The translations under genes and the position numbers were made by a program. Below, piece after piece: positions 12,405 to 25,146 of a DNA stretch of 29,396 nucleotides. Within the stretch, counting starts at the first letter, position 1, and each line of letters starts with the position of its first letter. Source of the DNA: Utricularia gibba (lineage: Eukaryota > Streptophyta > Magnoliopsida > Lamiales > Lentibulariaceae). Location of the stretch: assembly GCA_002189035.1 (NCBI GenBank), contig NEEC01000490.1:1-29396 (forward strand), read 5' to 3'. Under the pieces are notes generated by a model that saw only the letters and a list, made by a program, of their open reading frames with translations, ran no database searches and was not told where the DNA came from.

Positions 12405-15400
12405 GACATTGATGCAAATGGATACACGGCAAAAGAATCAAATAGCCACTAGAGACATGGTGTAGGAATGGTGCATCAAGAATCAGAAGTATCATAGCAA
12501 CTAATTGAATCAATCAACAGCCAAAACATATGGTGTCAAACTTCATCGGATATGCGATCAAGATGGAAAAAAGTCACATGTTACATCATGAATTTCGTGG
12601 CATCACTTATCCCAACACTGTTGTATACTCAGGATATGCGTAAATATTTATTTTTAACAAATCCGGTGCACGTGTGATTTTTCGGCTGCATCCCGAATGG
12701 TGATGCGCAATGAAATGACTATGTCGCACATCCTGGTCCACGAAGCACCTCTTCGAAAACATGTAGAGCCTTACTCTTCATAGCACACCATTGGGAAGCT
12801 TTATTCGTGCTCCAAGTAATATCATATGGAGTTACGTTTTTCCGATAACTGTGGACATATTAAAAACAACCTCAACGAAAAGTGTCTTCCGTGTCCTTCC
12901 TTGGTGGCTGCGTCTAAGAATGTGCTTCTCGTTCTCGACATTGATGCAAATGGATACACGGCAAAAGAATCAAATAGCCACTAGAGACATGGTGTAGGAA
13001 TGGTGCATCAAGAATCAGAAGTATCATAGCAACTAATTGAATCAATCAACAGCCAAAACATATGGTGTCAAACTTCATCGGATATGCGATCAAGATGGAA
13101 AAAAGTCACATGTTACATCATGAATTTCGTGGCATCACTTATCCCAACACTTTGTATACTCAGGATATGCGTAAATATTTATTTTTAACAAATCCGGTGC
13201 ACGTGTGATTTTTCGGCTGCATCCCGAATGGTGATGCGCAATGAAATGACTATGTCGCACATCCTGGTCCACGAAGCACCTCTTCAAAACATGTAGAGCC
13301 TTACTCTTCATAGCACACCATTGGAAGCTTTATTCGTGCTCCAAGTAATATCATATGGAGTTACGTTTTTCCGATAACTGGACATATTAAAAACAACCTC
13401 AACGAAAAGTGTCTTCCGTGTCCTTCCTTGGTGGCTGCGTCTAAGAATGTGCTTCTCGTTCTCGACATTGATGCAAATGGATACACGGCAAAAGAATCAA
13501 ATAGCCACTAGAGACATGTGTATGGAATGGTGCATCAAGAATCAGAAGTATCATAGCAACTAATTGAATCAATCAACAGCCAAAACATATGGTGTCAAAC
13601 TTCATCGGATATGCGATCAAGATGGAAAAAAAGTCACATGTTACATCATGAATTTCGTGGCATCACTTATCCCAACACTGTTGTATACTCAGGATATGCG
13701 TAAATATTTATTTTTAACAAATCCGGTGCACGTGTGATTTTTCGGCTGCATCCCGAATGGTGATGCGCAATGAAATGACTATGTCGCACATCCTGGTCCA
13801 CGAAGCACCTCTTCGAAAACATGTAGAGCCTTACTCTTCATAGCACACCATTGGGAAGCTTTATTCGTGCTCCAAGTAATATCATATGGAGTTACGTTTT
13901 TCCGATAACTGTGGACATATTAAAAACAACCAACGAAAAGTGTCTTCCGTGTCCTTCCTTGGTGGCTGCGTCTAAGAATGTGCTTCTCGTTCTCGACATT
14001 GATGCAAATGGATACACGGCAAAAGAATCAAATAGCCACTAGAGACATGGTGTATGGGAATGGTGCATCAAGAATCAGAAGTATCATAGCAACTAATTGA
14101 ATCAATCAACAGCCAAAACATATGTGTCAAACTTCATCGGATATGCGATCAAGATGGAAAAAAGTCACATGTTACATCATGAATTTCGTGGCATCACTTA
14201 TCCCAACACTGTTGTATACTCAGGATATGCGTAAATATTTATTTTTAACAAATCCGGTGCACGTGTGATTTTTCGGCTGCATCCCGAATGTGATGCGCAA
14301 TGAAATGACTATGTCGCACATCCTGGTCCACGAAGCACCTCTTCGAAAACATGTAGAGCCTTACTCTTCATAGCACACCATTGGGAAGCTTTATTCGTGC
14401 TCCAAGTAATATCATATGGAGTTACGTTTTCCGATAACTGTGGACATATTAAAAACAACCTCAACGAAAAGTGTCTTCCGTGTCCTTCCTTGGTGGCTGC
14501 GTCTAAGAATGTGCTTCTCGTTCTCGACATTGATGCAAATGGATACACGGCAAAAGAATCAAATAGCCACTAGAGACATGGTGTATGGAATGTGCATCAA
14601 GAATCAGAAGTATCATAGCAACTAATTGAATCAATCAACAGCCAAAACATATGGTGTCAAACTTCATCGGATATGCGATCAAGATGGAAAAAAGTCACAT
14701 GTTACATCATGAATTTCGTGGCATCACTTATCCCAACACTGTTGTATACTCAGGATATGCGTAAATATTTATTTTTAACAAATCCGGTGCACGTGTGATT
14801 TTTCGGCTGCATCCCGAATGGTGATGCGCAATGAAATGACTATGTCGCACATCCTGGTCCACGAAGCACCTCTTCGAAAACATGTAGAGCCTTACTCTTC
14901 ATAGCACACCATTTGGAAGCTTTATTCGTGCTTCAAGTAATATCATATGGAGTTACGTTTTTCCGGGACATATTAAAAACAACCTCAACGAAAAGTGTCT
15001 TCCGTGTCCTTCCTTGGTGGCTGCGTTAAGAATGTGCTTCTCGTTCTCGACATTGATGCAAATGGATACGGCAAAAGAATCAAATAGCCACTAGAGACAT
15101 GGTGTAGGAATGGTGCATCAAGAATCAGAAGTATCATAGCAACTAATTGAATCAATCAACAGCCAAAACATATGGTGTCAAACTTCATCGGATATGCGAT
15201 CAAGATGAAAAAAGTCACATGTTACATCATGAATTTCGTGGCATCACTTATCCCAACACTGTTGTATACTCAGGATATGCGTAAATATTTATTTTTAACA
15301 AATCCGGTGCACGTGTGATTTTTCGGCTGCATCCCGAATGGTGATGCGCAATGAAATGACTATGTCGCACATCCTGGTCCACGAAGCACCTCTTCGAAAA

Positions 15401-18357
15401 CATGTAGAGCCTTACTCTTCATAGCACACCATTGGGAAGCTTTATTCGTGCTCCAAGTAATATCATATGGAGTTACGTTTTTCCGATAACTGTGGACATA
15501 TTAAAAACAACCTCAACGAAAAGTGTCTTCCGTGTCCTTCCTTGGTGGCTGCGTCTAAGAATGTGCTTCTCGTTCTCGACATTGATGCAAATGGGATACA
15601 CGGCAAAAGAATCAAATAGCCACTAGAGACATGGTGTATGGAATGGTGCATCAAGAATCAGAAGTATCATAGCAACTAATTGAATCAATCAACAGCCAAA
15701 ACATATGGTGTCAAACTTCATCGGATATGCGATCAAGATGGAAAAAAGTCACATGTTACATCATGAATTTGGCATCACTTATCCCAACACTGTTGTATAC
15801 TCAGGATATGCGTAAATATTTATTTTTAACAAATCCGGTGCACGTGTGATTTTTCGGCTGCATCCCGAATGGTGATGCGCAATGAAATGACTATGTCGCA
15901 CATCCTGGTCCACGAAGCACCTCTTCGAAAACATGTAGAGCCTTACTCTTCATAGCACACCATTGGGAAGCTTTATTCGTGCTCCAAGTAATATCATATG
16001 GAGTTACGTTTTTCCGATAACTGTGGACATATTAAAAACAACCTCAACGAAAAGTGTCTTCCGTGTCCTTCCTTGGTGGCTGCGTCTAAGAATGTGCTTC
16101 TCGTTCTCGACATTGATGCAAATGGATACACGGCAAAAGAATCAAATAGCCACTAGAGACATGGTGTATGGGAATGGTGCATCAAGAATCAGAAGTATCA
16201 TAGCAACTAATTGAATCAATCAACAGCCAAAACATATGGTGTCAAACTTCATCGGATATGCGATCAAGATGGAAAAAAGTCACATGTTACATCATGAATT
16301 TCGTGGCATCACTTATCCCAACACTGTTGTATACTCAGGATATGCGTAAATATTTATTTTTAACAAATCCGGTGCACGTGTGATTTTTCGGCTGCATCCC
16401 GAATGGTGATGCGCAATGAAATGACTATGTCGCACATCCTGGTCCACGAAGCACCTCTTCGAAACATGTAGAGCCTTACTCTTCATAGCACACCATTGGG
16501 AAGCTTTATTCGTGCTCCAAGTAATATCATATGGAGTTACGTTTTTCCGATAACTGTGGACATATTAAAAACAACCTCAACGAAAAGTGTCTTCCGTGTC
16601 CTTCCTTGGTGGCTGCGTCTAAGAATGTGCTTCTCGTTCTCGACATTGATGCAAATGGATACACGGCAAAAGAATCAAATAGCCACTAGAGACATGGTGT
16701 ATGGGAATGGTGCATCAAGAATCAGAATCATAGCAACTAATTGAATCAATCAACAGCCAAAACATATGGTGTCAAACTTCATCGGATATGCGATCAAGAT
16801 GGAAAAAAGTCACATGTTACATCATGAATTTCGTGGCATCACTTATCCCAACACTGTTGTATACTCAGGATATGCGTAAATATTTATTTTTAACAAATCC
16901 GGTGCACGTGTGATTTTTCGGCTGCATCCCGAATGGTGATGCGCAATGAAATGACTATGTCGCACATCCTGGTCCACGAAGCACCTCTTCGAAAACATGT
17001 AGAGCCTTACTCTTCATAGCACACCATTGGAAGCTTTATTCGTGCTCCAAGTAATATCATATGGAGTTACGTTTTTCCGATAACTGTGGACATATTAAAA
17101 ACAACCTCAACGAAAAGTGTCTTCCGTGTCCTTCCTTGTGCTGCGTCTAAGAATGTGCTTCTCGTTCTCGACATTGATGCAAATGGATACACGGCAAAAG
17201 AATCAAATAGCCACTAGAGACATGGTGTAGGGAATGGTGCATCAAGAATCAGAAGTATCATAGCAACTAATTGAATCAATCAACAGCCAAAACATATGGT
17301 GTCAAACTTCATCGGATATGCGATCAAGATGGAAAAAAGTCACATGTTACATCATGAATTTCGTGGCATCACTTATCCCAACACTGTTGTATACTCAGGA
17401 TATGCGTAAATATTTATTTTTAACAAATCCGGTGCACGTGTGATTTTTCGGCTGCATCCCGAATGTGATGCGCAATGAAATGACTATGTCGCACATCCTG
17501 GTCCACGAAGCACCTCTTCGAAAAACATGTAGAGCCTTACTCTTCATAGCACACCATTGGGAAGCTTTATTCGTGCTCCAAGTAATATCATATGGAGTTA
17601 CGTTTTTCCGATAACTGGACATATTAAAAACAACCTCAACGAAAAGTGTCTTCCGTGTCCTTCCTTGGTGGCTGCGTCTAAGAATGTGCTTCTCGTTCTC
17701 GACATTGATGCAAATGGATACACGGCAAAAGAATCAAATAGCCACTAGAGACATGGTGTATGGAATGGTGCATCAAGAATCAGAAGTATCATAGCAACTA
17801 ATTGAATCAATCAACAGCCAAAACATATGGTGTCAAACTTCATCGGATATGCGATCAAGATGGAAAAAAGTCACATGTTACATCATGAATTTCGTGGCAT
17901 CACTTATCCCAACACTGTTGTATACTCAGGATATGCGTAAATATTTATTTTTAACAAATCCGGTGCACGTGTGATTTTTCGGCTGCATCCCGAATGGTGA
18001 TGCGCAATGAAATGACTATGTCGCACATCCTGGTCCACGAAGCACCTCTTCGAAAACATGTAGAGCCTTACTCTTCATAGCACACCATTGGGAAGCTTTA
18101 TTCGTGCTCCAAGTAATATCATATGGAGTTACGTTTTTCCGATAACTGTGGACATATTAAAAACAACCTCAACGAAAAGTGTCTTCCGTGTCCTTCCTTG
18201 GTGGCTGCGTCTAAGAATGTGCTTCTCGTTCTCGACATTGATGCAAATGGGATACACGGCAAAAGAATCAAATAGCCACTAGAGACATGGTGTATGGAAT
18301 GGTGCATCAAGAATCAGAAGTATCATAGCAACTAATTGAATCAATCAACAGCCAAAA

Positions 18358-18363
18358 CATATG
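18358..18363. other. First CATATG (NdeI) site of the unit
   Basis: CATATG occurs at consensus 126-131 and again at 422-427 in the unit. The first is kept in most copies. Units 47 and 48 read CATATATGTG here instead (near 24203 and 24738) and still contain CATATATG rather than CATATG. Two sites per unit predict paired fragments of roughly 296 and 239 bp on digestion. Confidence 0.85.
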
Positions 18364-18471
18364 GTGTCAAACTTCATCGGATATGCGATCAAGATGGAAA
18401 AAAGTCACATGTTACATCATGAATTTCGTGGCATCACTTATCCCAACACTGTTGTATACTCAGGATATGCG

Positions 18472-18493
18472 TAAATATTTATTTTTAACAAAT
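18472..18493. other. AT-rich tract of the unit
   Basis: Twenty-one of these 22 bases are A or T. This is the most AT-rich stretch of the unit, in a consensus that is 59% A+T overall. Units 5, 14 and 41 have lost or changed the central A, leaving a T run. Such tracts can be flexible or bent, but no function can be assigned from sequence alone. Confidence 0.7.
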
Positions 18494-18499
18494 CCGGTG

Positions 18500-18505
18500 C
18501 ACGTG
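18500..18505. other. CACGTG palindrome overlapping GTGCAC
   Basis: The perfect palindrome CACGTG (consensus 268-273) overlaps a second palindrome, GTGCAC (265-270). CACGTG is the canonical E-box or G-box core bound by bHLH and bZIP proteins in many eukaryotes. In the window it appears in every copy I checked except unit 16, where it is deleted, and unit 56, which reads CACGTTG. Constancy is expected in any young array, so it is not evidence of binding. Confidence 0.6.
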
Positions 18506-18511
18506 TGATTT

Positions 18512-18528
18512 TTCGGCTGCATCCCGAA
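18512..18528. other. Small inverted repeat TTCGG-7-CCGAA
   Basis: A five-base stem with a seven-base loop (CTGCATC) lies 6 bp after the CACGTG palindrome. It is present in most copies. The stem is short and has no T run placed as in a bacterial terminator, so I record it as a structural feature only. Confidence 0.5.
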
Positions 18529-18626
18529 TGGTGATGCGCAATGAAATGACTATGTCGCACATCCTGGTCCACGAAGCACCTCTTCGAAAACATGTAGAGC
18601 CTTACTCTTCATAGCACACCATTGGG

Positions 18627-18632
18627 AAGCTT
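18627..18632. other. HindIII site (AAGCTT), once per unit
   Basis: AAGCTT lies at consensus 395-400 and is intact in nearly every copy; unit 16 has lost it. One site per unit predicts a HindIII ladder with a step of about 530 bp, a simple physical test of the array. The preceding TTGGG is shortened to TTGG in many copies, which does not affect the site. Confidence 0.85.
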
Positions 18633-21600
18633 TATTCGTGCTCCAAGTAATATCATATGGAGTTACGTTTTCCGATAACTGTGGACATATTAAAAACAAC
18701 CTCAACGAAAAGTGTCTTCCGTGTCCTTCCTTGGTGGCTGCGTCTAAGAATGTGCTTCTCGTTCTCGACATTGATGCAAATGGATACACGGCAAAAGAAT
18801 CAAATAGCCACTAGAGACATGGTGTATGGAATGGTGCATCAAGAATCAGAAGTATCATAGCAACTAATTGAATCAATCAACAGCCAAAACATATGGTGTC
18901 AAACTTCATCGGATATGCGATCAAGATGGAAAAAAGTCACATGTTACATCATGAATTTCGTGCATCACTTATCCCAACACTGTTGTATACTCAGGATATG
19001 CGTAAATATTTATTTTTAACAAATCCGGTGCACGTGTGATTTTTCGGCTGCATCCCGAATGTGATGCGCAATGAAATGACTATGTCGCACATCCTGGTCC
19101 ACGAAGCACCTCTTCGAAAATGTAGAGCCTTACTCTTCATAGCACACCATTGGGAAGCTTTATTCGTGCTCCAAGTAATATCATATGGAGTTACGTTTTT
19201 CCGATAACTGTGGACATATTAAAAACAACCTCAACGAAAAGTGTCTTCCGTGTCCTTCCTTGGTGGCTGCGTCTAAGAATGTGCTTCTCGTTCTCGACAT
19301 TGATGCAAATGGATACACGGCAAAAGAATCAAATAGCCACTAGAGACATGGTGTATGGAATGGTGCATCAAGAATCAGAAGTATCATAGCAACTAATTGA
19401 ATCAATCAACAGCCAAAACATATGGTGTCAAACTTCATCGGATATGCGATCAAGATGGAAAAAAGTCACATGTTACATCATGAATTTCGTGGCATCACTT
19501 ATCCCAACACTGTTGTATACTCAGGATATGCGTAAATATTTATTTTTAACAAATCCGGTGCACGTGTGATTTTTCGGCTGCATCCCGAATGGTGATGCGC
19601 AATGAAATGACTATGTCGCACATCCTGGTCCACGAAGCACCTCTTCGAAAACATGTAGAGCCTTACTCTTCATAGCACACCATTGGGAAGCTTTATTCGT
19701 GCTCCAAGTAATATCATATGGAGTTACGTTTTTTCCGATAACTGTGGACATATTAAAAACAACCTCAACGAAAAGTGTCTTCCGTGTCCTTCCTTGGTGG
19801 CTGCGTCTAAGAATGTGCTTCTCGTTCTCGACATTGATGCAAATGGATACACGGCAAAAGAATCAAATAGCCACTAGAGACATGGTGTATGGGAATGGTG
19901 CATCAAGAATCAGAAGTATCATAGCAACTAATTGAATCAATCAACAGCCAAAACATATGGTGTCAAACTTCATCGGATATGCGATCAAGATGGAAAAAAG
20001 TCACATGTTACATCATGAATTTCGTGGCATCACTTATCCCAACACTGTTGTATACTCAGGATATGCGTAAATATTTATTTTTAACAAATCCCGTGCACGT
20101 GTGATTTTTCGGCTGCATCCCGAATGGTGATGCGCAATGAAATGACTATGTCGCACATCCTGGTCCACGAAGCACCTCTTCGAAAACATGTAGAGCCTTA
20201 CTCTTCATAGCACACCATTGGGAAGCTTTATTCGTGCTCCAAGTAATATCATATGGAGTTACGTTTTTCCGATAACTGTGGACATATTAAAAACAACCTC
20301 AACGAAAAGTGTCTTCCGTGTCCTTCCTTGGTGGCTGCGTCTAAGAATGTGCTTCTCGTTCTCGACATTGATGCAAATGGGATACACGGCAAAAGAATCA
20401 AATAGCCACTAGAGACATGGTGTATGGAATGGTGCATCAAGAATCAGAAGTATCATAGCAACTAATTGAATCAATCAACAGCCAAAACATATGGTGTCAA
20501 ACTTCATCGATATGCGATCAAGATGGAAAAAAGTCACATGTTACATCATGAATTTCGTGGCATCACTTATCCCAACACTGTTGTATACTCAGGATATGCG
20601 TAAATATTTATTTTTAACAAATCCGGTGCACGTGTGATTTTTCGGCTGCATCCCGAATGGTGATGCGCAATGAAATGACTATGTCGCACATCCTGGTCCA
20701 CGAAGCACCTCTTCGAAAACATGTAGAGCCTTACTCTTCATAGCACACCATTGGGAAGCTTTATTCGTGCTCCAAGTAATATCATATGGAGTTACGTTTT
20801 TCCGATAACTGTGGACATATTAAAAACAACCTCAACGAAAAGTGTCTTCCGTGTCCTTCCTTGGTGGCTGCGTCTAAGAATGTGCTTCTCGTTCTCGACA
20901 TTGATGCAAATGGATACACGGCAAAAGAATCAAATAGCCACTAGAGACATGGTGTATGGAATGGTGCATCAAGAATCAGAAGTATCATAGCAACTAATTG
21001 AATCAATCAACAGCCAAAACATATGGTGTCAAACTTCATCGGATATGCGATCAAGATGGAAAAAAGTCACATGTTACATCATGAATTTCGTGGCATCACT
21101 TATCCCAACACTGTTGTATACTCAGGATATGCGTAAATATTTTTTTTTAACAAATCCGGTGCACGTGTGATTTTTCGGCTGCATCCCGAATGGTGATGCG
21201 CAATGAAATGACTATGTCGCACATCCTGGTCCACGAAGCACCTCTTCGAAAACATGTAGAGCCTTACTCTTCATAGCACACCATTGGAAGCTTTATTCGT
21301 GCTCCAAGTAATATCATATGGAGTTACGTTTTTCCGATAACTGTGGACATATTAAAAACAACCTCAACGAAAAGTGTCTTCCGTGTCCTTCCTTGGTGGC
21401 TGCGTCTAAATAATGTGCTTCTCGTTCTCGACATTGATGCAAATGGATACACGGCAAAAGAATCAAATAGCCACTAGAGACATGTGTATGGGAATGGTGC
21501 ATCAAGAATCAGAAGTATCATAGCAACTAATTGAATCAATCAACAGCCAAAACATATGGTGTCAAACTTCATCGGATATGCGATCAAGATGGAAAAAAGT

Positions 21601-24080
21601 CACATGTTACATCATGAATTTCGTGGCATCACTTATCCCAACACTGTTGTATACTCAGGATATGCGTAAATATTTATTTTTAACAAATCCGGTGCACGTG
21701 TGATTTTTCGGCTGCATCCCGAATGGTGATGCGCAATGAAATGACTATGTCGCACATCCTGGTCCACGAAGCACCTCTTCGAAATATGTAGAGCCTTACT
21801 CTTCATAGCACACCATTGGGAAGCTTTATTCGTGCTCCAAGTAATATCATATGGAGTTTTTTGATAACTGTGGACATATTAAAAACAACCTCAACGAAAA
21901 GTGTCTTCCGTGTCCTTCCTTGGTGGCTGCGTCTAAGAATGTGCTTCTCGTTCTCGACATTGATGCAAATGGATACACGGCAAAAGAATCAAATAGCCAC
22001 TAGAGACATGGTGTAGGGAATGGTGCATCAAGAATCAGAAGTATCATAGCAACTAATTGAATCAATCAACAGCCAAAACATATGGTGTCAAACTTCATCG
22101 GATATGCGATCAAGATGGAAAAAAGTCACATGTTACATCATGAATTTCGTGGCATCACTTATCCCAACACTGTTGTATACTCAGGATATGCGTAAATATT
22201 TATTTTTAACAAATCCGGTGCACGTGTGATTTTTCGGCTGCATCCCGAATGGTGATGCGCAATGAAATGACTATGTCGCACATCCTGGTCCACGAAGCAC
22301 CTCTTCGAAAACATGTAGAGCCTTACTCTTCATAGCACACCATTGGAAGCTTTATTCGTGCTCCAAGTAATATCATATGGAGTTACGTTTTTCCGATAAC
22401 TGTGGACATATTAAAAACAACCTCAACGAAAAGTGTCTTCCGTGTCCTTCCTTGGTGGCTGCGTCTAAGAATGTGCTTCTCGTTCTCGACATTGATGCAA
22501 ATGGATACACGGCAAAAGAATCAAATAGCCACTAGAGACATGGTGTAGGGAATGGTGCATCAAGAATCAGAAGTATCATAGCAACTAATTGAATCAATCA
22601 ACAGCCAAAACATATGGTGTCAAACTTCATCGGATATGCGATCAAGATGGAAAAAAGTCACATGTTACATCATGAATTTCGTGCATCACTTATCCCAACA
22701 CTGTTGTATACTCAGGATATGCGTAAATATTTATTTTTAACAAATCCGGTGCACGTGTGATTTTTCGGCTGCATCCCGAATGGTGATGCGCAATGAAATG
22801 ACTATGTCGCACATCCTGGTCCACGAAGCACCTCTTCGAAAATATGTAGAGCCTTACTCTTCATAGCACACCATTGGGAAGCTTTATTCGTGCTCCAAGT
22901 AATATCATATGGAGTTACGTTTTTCCGATAACTGTGGACATATTAAAAACAACCTCAACGAAAAGTGTCTTCCGTGTCCTTCCTTGGTGGCTGCGTCTAA
23001 GAATGTGCTTCTCGTTCTCGACATTGATGCAAATGGATACACGGCAAAAGAATCAAATAGCCACTAGAGACATGGTGTATGGAATGGTGCATCAAGAATC
23101 AGAAGTATCATAGCAACTAATTGAATCAATCAACAGCCAAAACATATGGTGTCAAACTTCATCGGATATGCGATCAAGATGGAAAAAAGTCACATGTTAC
23201 ATCATGAATTTCGTGGCATCACTTATCCCAACACTGTTGTATACTCAGGATATGCGTAAATATTTATTTTTAACAAATCCGGTGCACGTGTGATTTTTCG
23301 GCTGCATCCCGAATGGTGATGCGCAATGAAATGACTATGTCGCACATCCTGGTCCACGAAGCACCTCTTCGAAAACATGTAGAGCCTTACTCTTCATAGC
23401 ACACCATTGGGAAGCTTTATTCGTGCTTCAAGTAATATCATATGGAGTTACGTTTTTCCGATAACTGTGGACATATTAAAAACAACCTCAACGAAAAGTG
23501 TCTTCCGTGTCCTTCCTTGGTGGCTGCGTCTAAGAATGTGCTTCTCGTTCTCGACATTGATGCAAATGGATACACGGCAAAAGAATCAAATAGCCACTAG
23601 AGACATGGTGTGGGAATGGTGCATCAAGAATCAGAAGTATCATAGCAACTAATTGAATCAATCAACAGCCAAAACATATGGTGTCAAACTTCATCGGATA
23701 TGCGATCAAGATGGAAAAAAGTCACATGTTACATCATGAATTTCGTGGCATCACTTATCCCAACACTGTTGTATACTCAGGATATGCGTAAATATTTATT
23801 TTTAACAAATCCGGTGCACGTGTGATTTTTCGGCTGCATCCCGAATGGTGATGCGCAATGAAATGACTATGTCGCACATCCTGGTCCACGAAGCACCTCT
23901 TCGAAAAAATAGAGCCTTACTCTTCATAGCACACCATTGGGAAGCTTTATTCGTGCTCAAGTAATATCATATGGAGTTACGTTTTCCGATAACTGTGGAC
24001 ATATTAAAAACAACCTCAACGAAAAGTGTCTTCCGTGTCCTTCCTTGGTGGCTGCGTCTAAGAATGTGCTTCTCGTTCTC

Positions 24081-25146
24081 GACATTGATGCAAATGGATA
24101 CACGGCAAAAGAATCAAATAGCCACTAGAGACATGGTGTATGGAATGGTGCATCAAGAATCAGAAGTATCATAGCAACTAATTGAATCAATCAACAGCCA
24201 AACATATATGTGTCAAACTTCATCGGATATGCGATCAAGATGGAAAAAAGTCACATGTTACATCATGAATTTCGTGCATCACTTATCCCAACACTGTTGT
24301 ATACTCAGGATATGCGTAAATATTTATTTTTAACAAATCCGGTGCACGTGTGATTTTTCGGCTGCATCCCGAATGGTGATGCGCAATGAAATGACTATGT
24401 CGCACATCCTGGTCCACGAAGCACCTCTTCGAAAAACATGTAGAGCCTTACTCTTCATAGCACACCATTGGGAAGCTTTATTCGTGCTCCAAGTAATATC
24501 ATATGGAGTTACGTTTTTTCCGATAACTGTGGACATATTAAAAACAACCTCAACGAAAAGTGTCTTCCGTGTCCTTCCTTGGTGGCTGCGTCTAAGAATG
24601 TGCTTCTCGTTCTCGACATTGATGCAAATGGATACACGGCAAAAGAATCAAATAGCCACTAGAGACATGGTGTATGGAATGGTGCATCAAGAATCAGAAG
24701 TATCATAGCAACTAATTGAATCAATCAACAGCCAAAACATATATGTGTCAAACTTCATCGGATATGCGATCAAGATGGAAAAAAGTCACATGTTACATCA
24801 TGAATTTCGTGGCATCACTTATCCCAACACTGTTGTATACTCAGGATATGCGTAAATATTTATTTTTAACAAATCCGGTGCACGTGTGATTTTTCGGCTG
24901 CATCCCGAATGGTGATGCGCAATGAAATGACTATGTCGCACATCCTGGTCCACGAAGCACCTCTTCGAAACATGTAGAGCCTTACTCTTCATAGCACACC
25001 ATTGGAAGCTTTATTCGTGCTCCAAGTAATATCATATGGAGTTACGTTTTTCCGATAACTGTGGACATATTAAAAACAACCTCAACGAAAAGTGTCTTCC
25101 GTGTCCTTCCTTGGTGGCTGCGTCTAAGAATGTGCTTCTCGTTCTC
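24081..25146 (+). repeat. Units 47 and 48, adjacent copies sharing CATATATG variant
   Basis: These neighbouring copies both read CATATATGTGTC (near 24203 and 24738) where other copies read CATATGGTGTC. Sharing between immediate neighbours is what local duplication or gene conversion leaves behind. Unit 47 also has rare one-base gains, GAAAAACATG (near 24432) and six T in ACGTTTTTTCC (near 24511). Unit 38 shares the six-T form. Confidence 0.75.

Larger units (their letters stand above)
18234..18766 (+). repeat. Exemplar near-consensus satellite unit (unit 36)
   Basis: This 533-bp copy differs from the 535-bp majority consensus at only two places that I can find: TATGGAATGG in place of TATGGGAATGG, and four T instead of five in ACGTTTTCC. 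It is therefore a fair reference for the family. Within the unit the order of landmarks is CATATG, an A6 run, an AT-rich tract, CACGTG, a small inverted repeat, AAGCTT, a second CATATG, then CCTTCCTTGGTGG and the CTTCTCGTTCTC end. A nine-base word, GGATATGCG, occurs twice about 84 bp apart, but I see no wider internal duplication. Confidence 0.92.

Noticed and set aside
18380-18473. An internal subrepeat, from GGATATGCG occurring twice 84 bp apart
   Set aside because: Similarity does not extend beyond nine bases. Other repeated words (GAATGGTG about 229 bp apart, CATATGG about 296 bp apart) have unrelated spacings.
18234-18766. A 5S rDNA-type tandem repeat, considered because of unit size and GGATATGCGATCA and CTGCATCCC words
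   Set aside because: The similarity is limited to short words at the wrong spacing. I see no 5S internal control region or continuous 120-bp gene.
18234-18766. A CENP-B box
   Set aside because: TTCG occurs several times on both strands, but none is followed by the required A and CGGG at the right spacing.
18234-18766. A Pol III promoter or tRNA-derived unit (box B-like CTTCGAAAAC)
   Set aside because: The spacing to the final C is wrong, the leading G is missing, and there is no paired box A.
24373-24708. A 111-codon plus-strand open frame spanning units 47-48
   Set aside because: It depends on the extra A in GAAAAACATG and the six-T run at ACGTTTTTTCC, and is not present in consensus copies.
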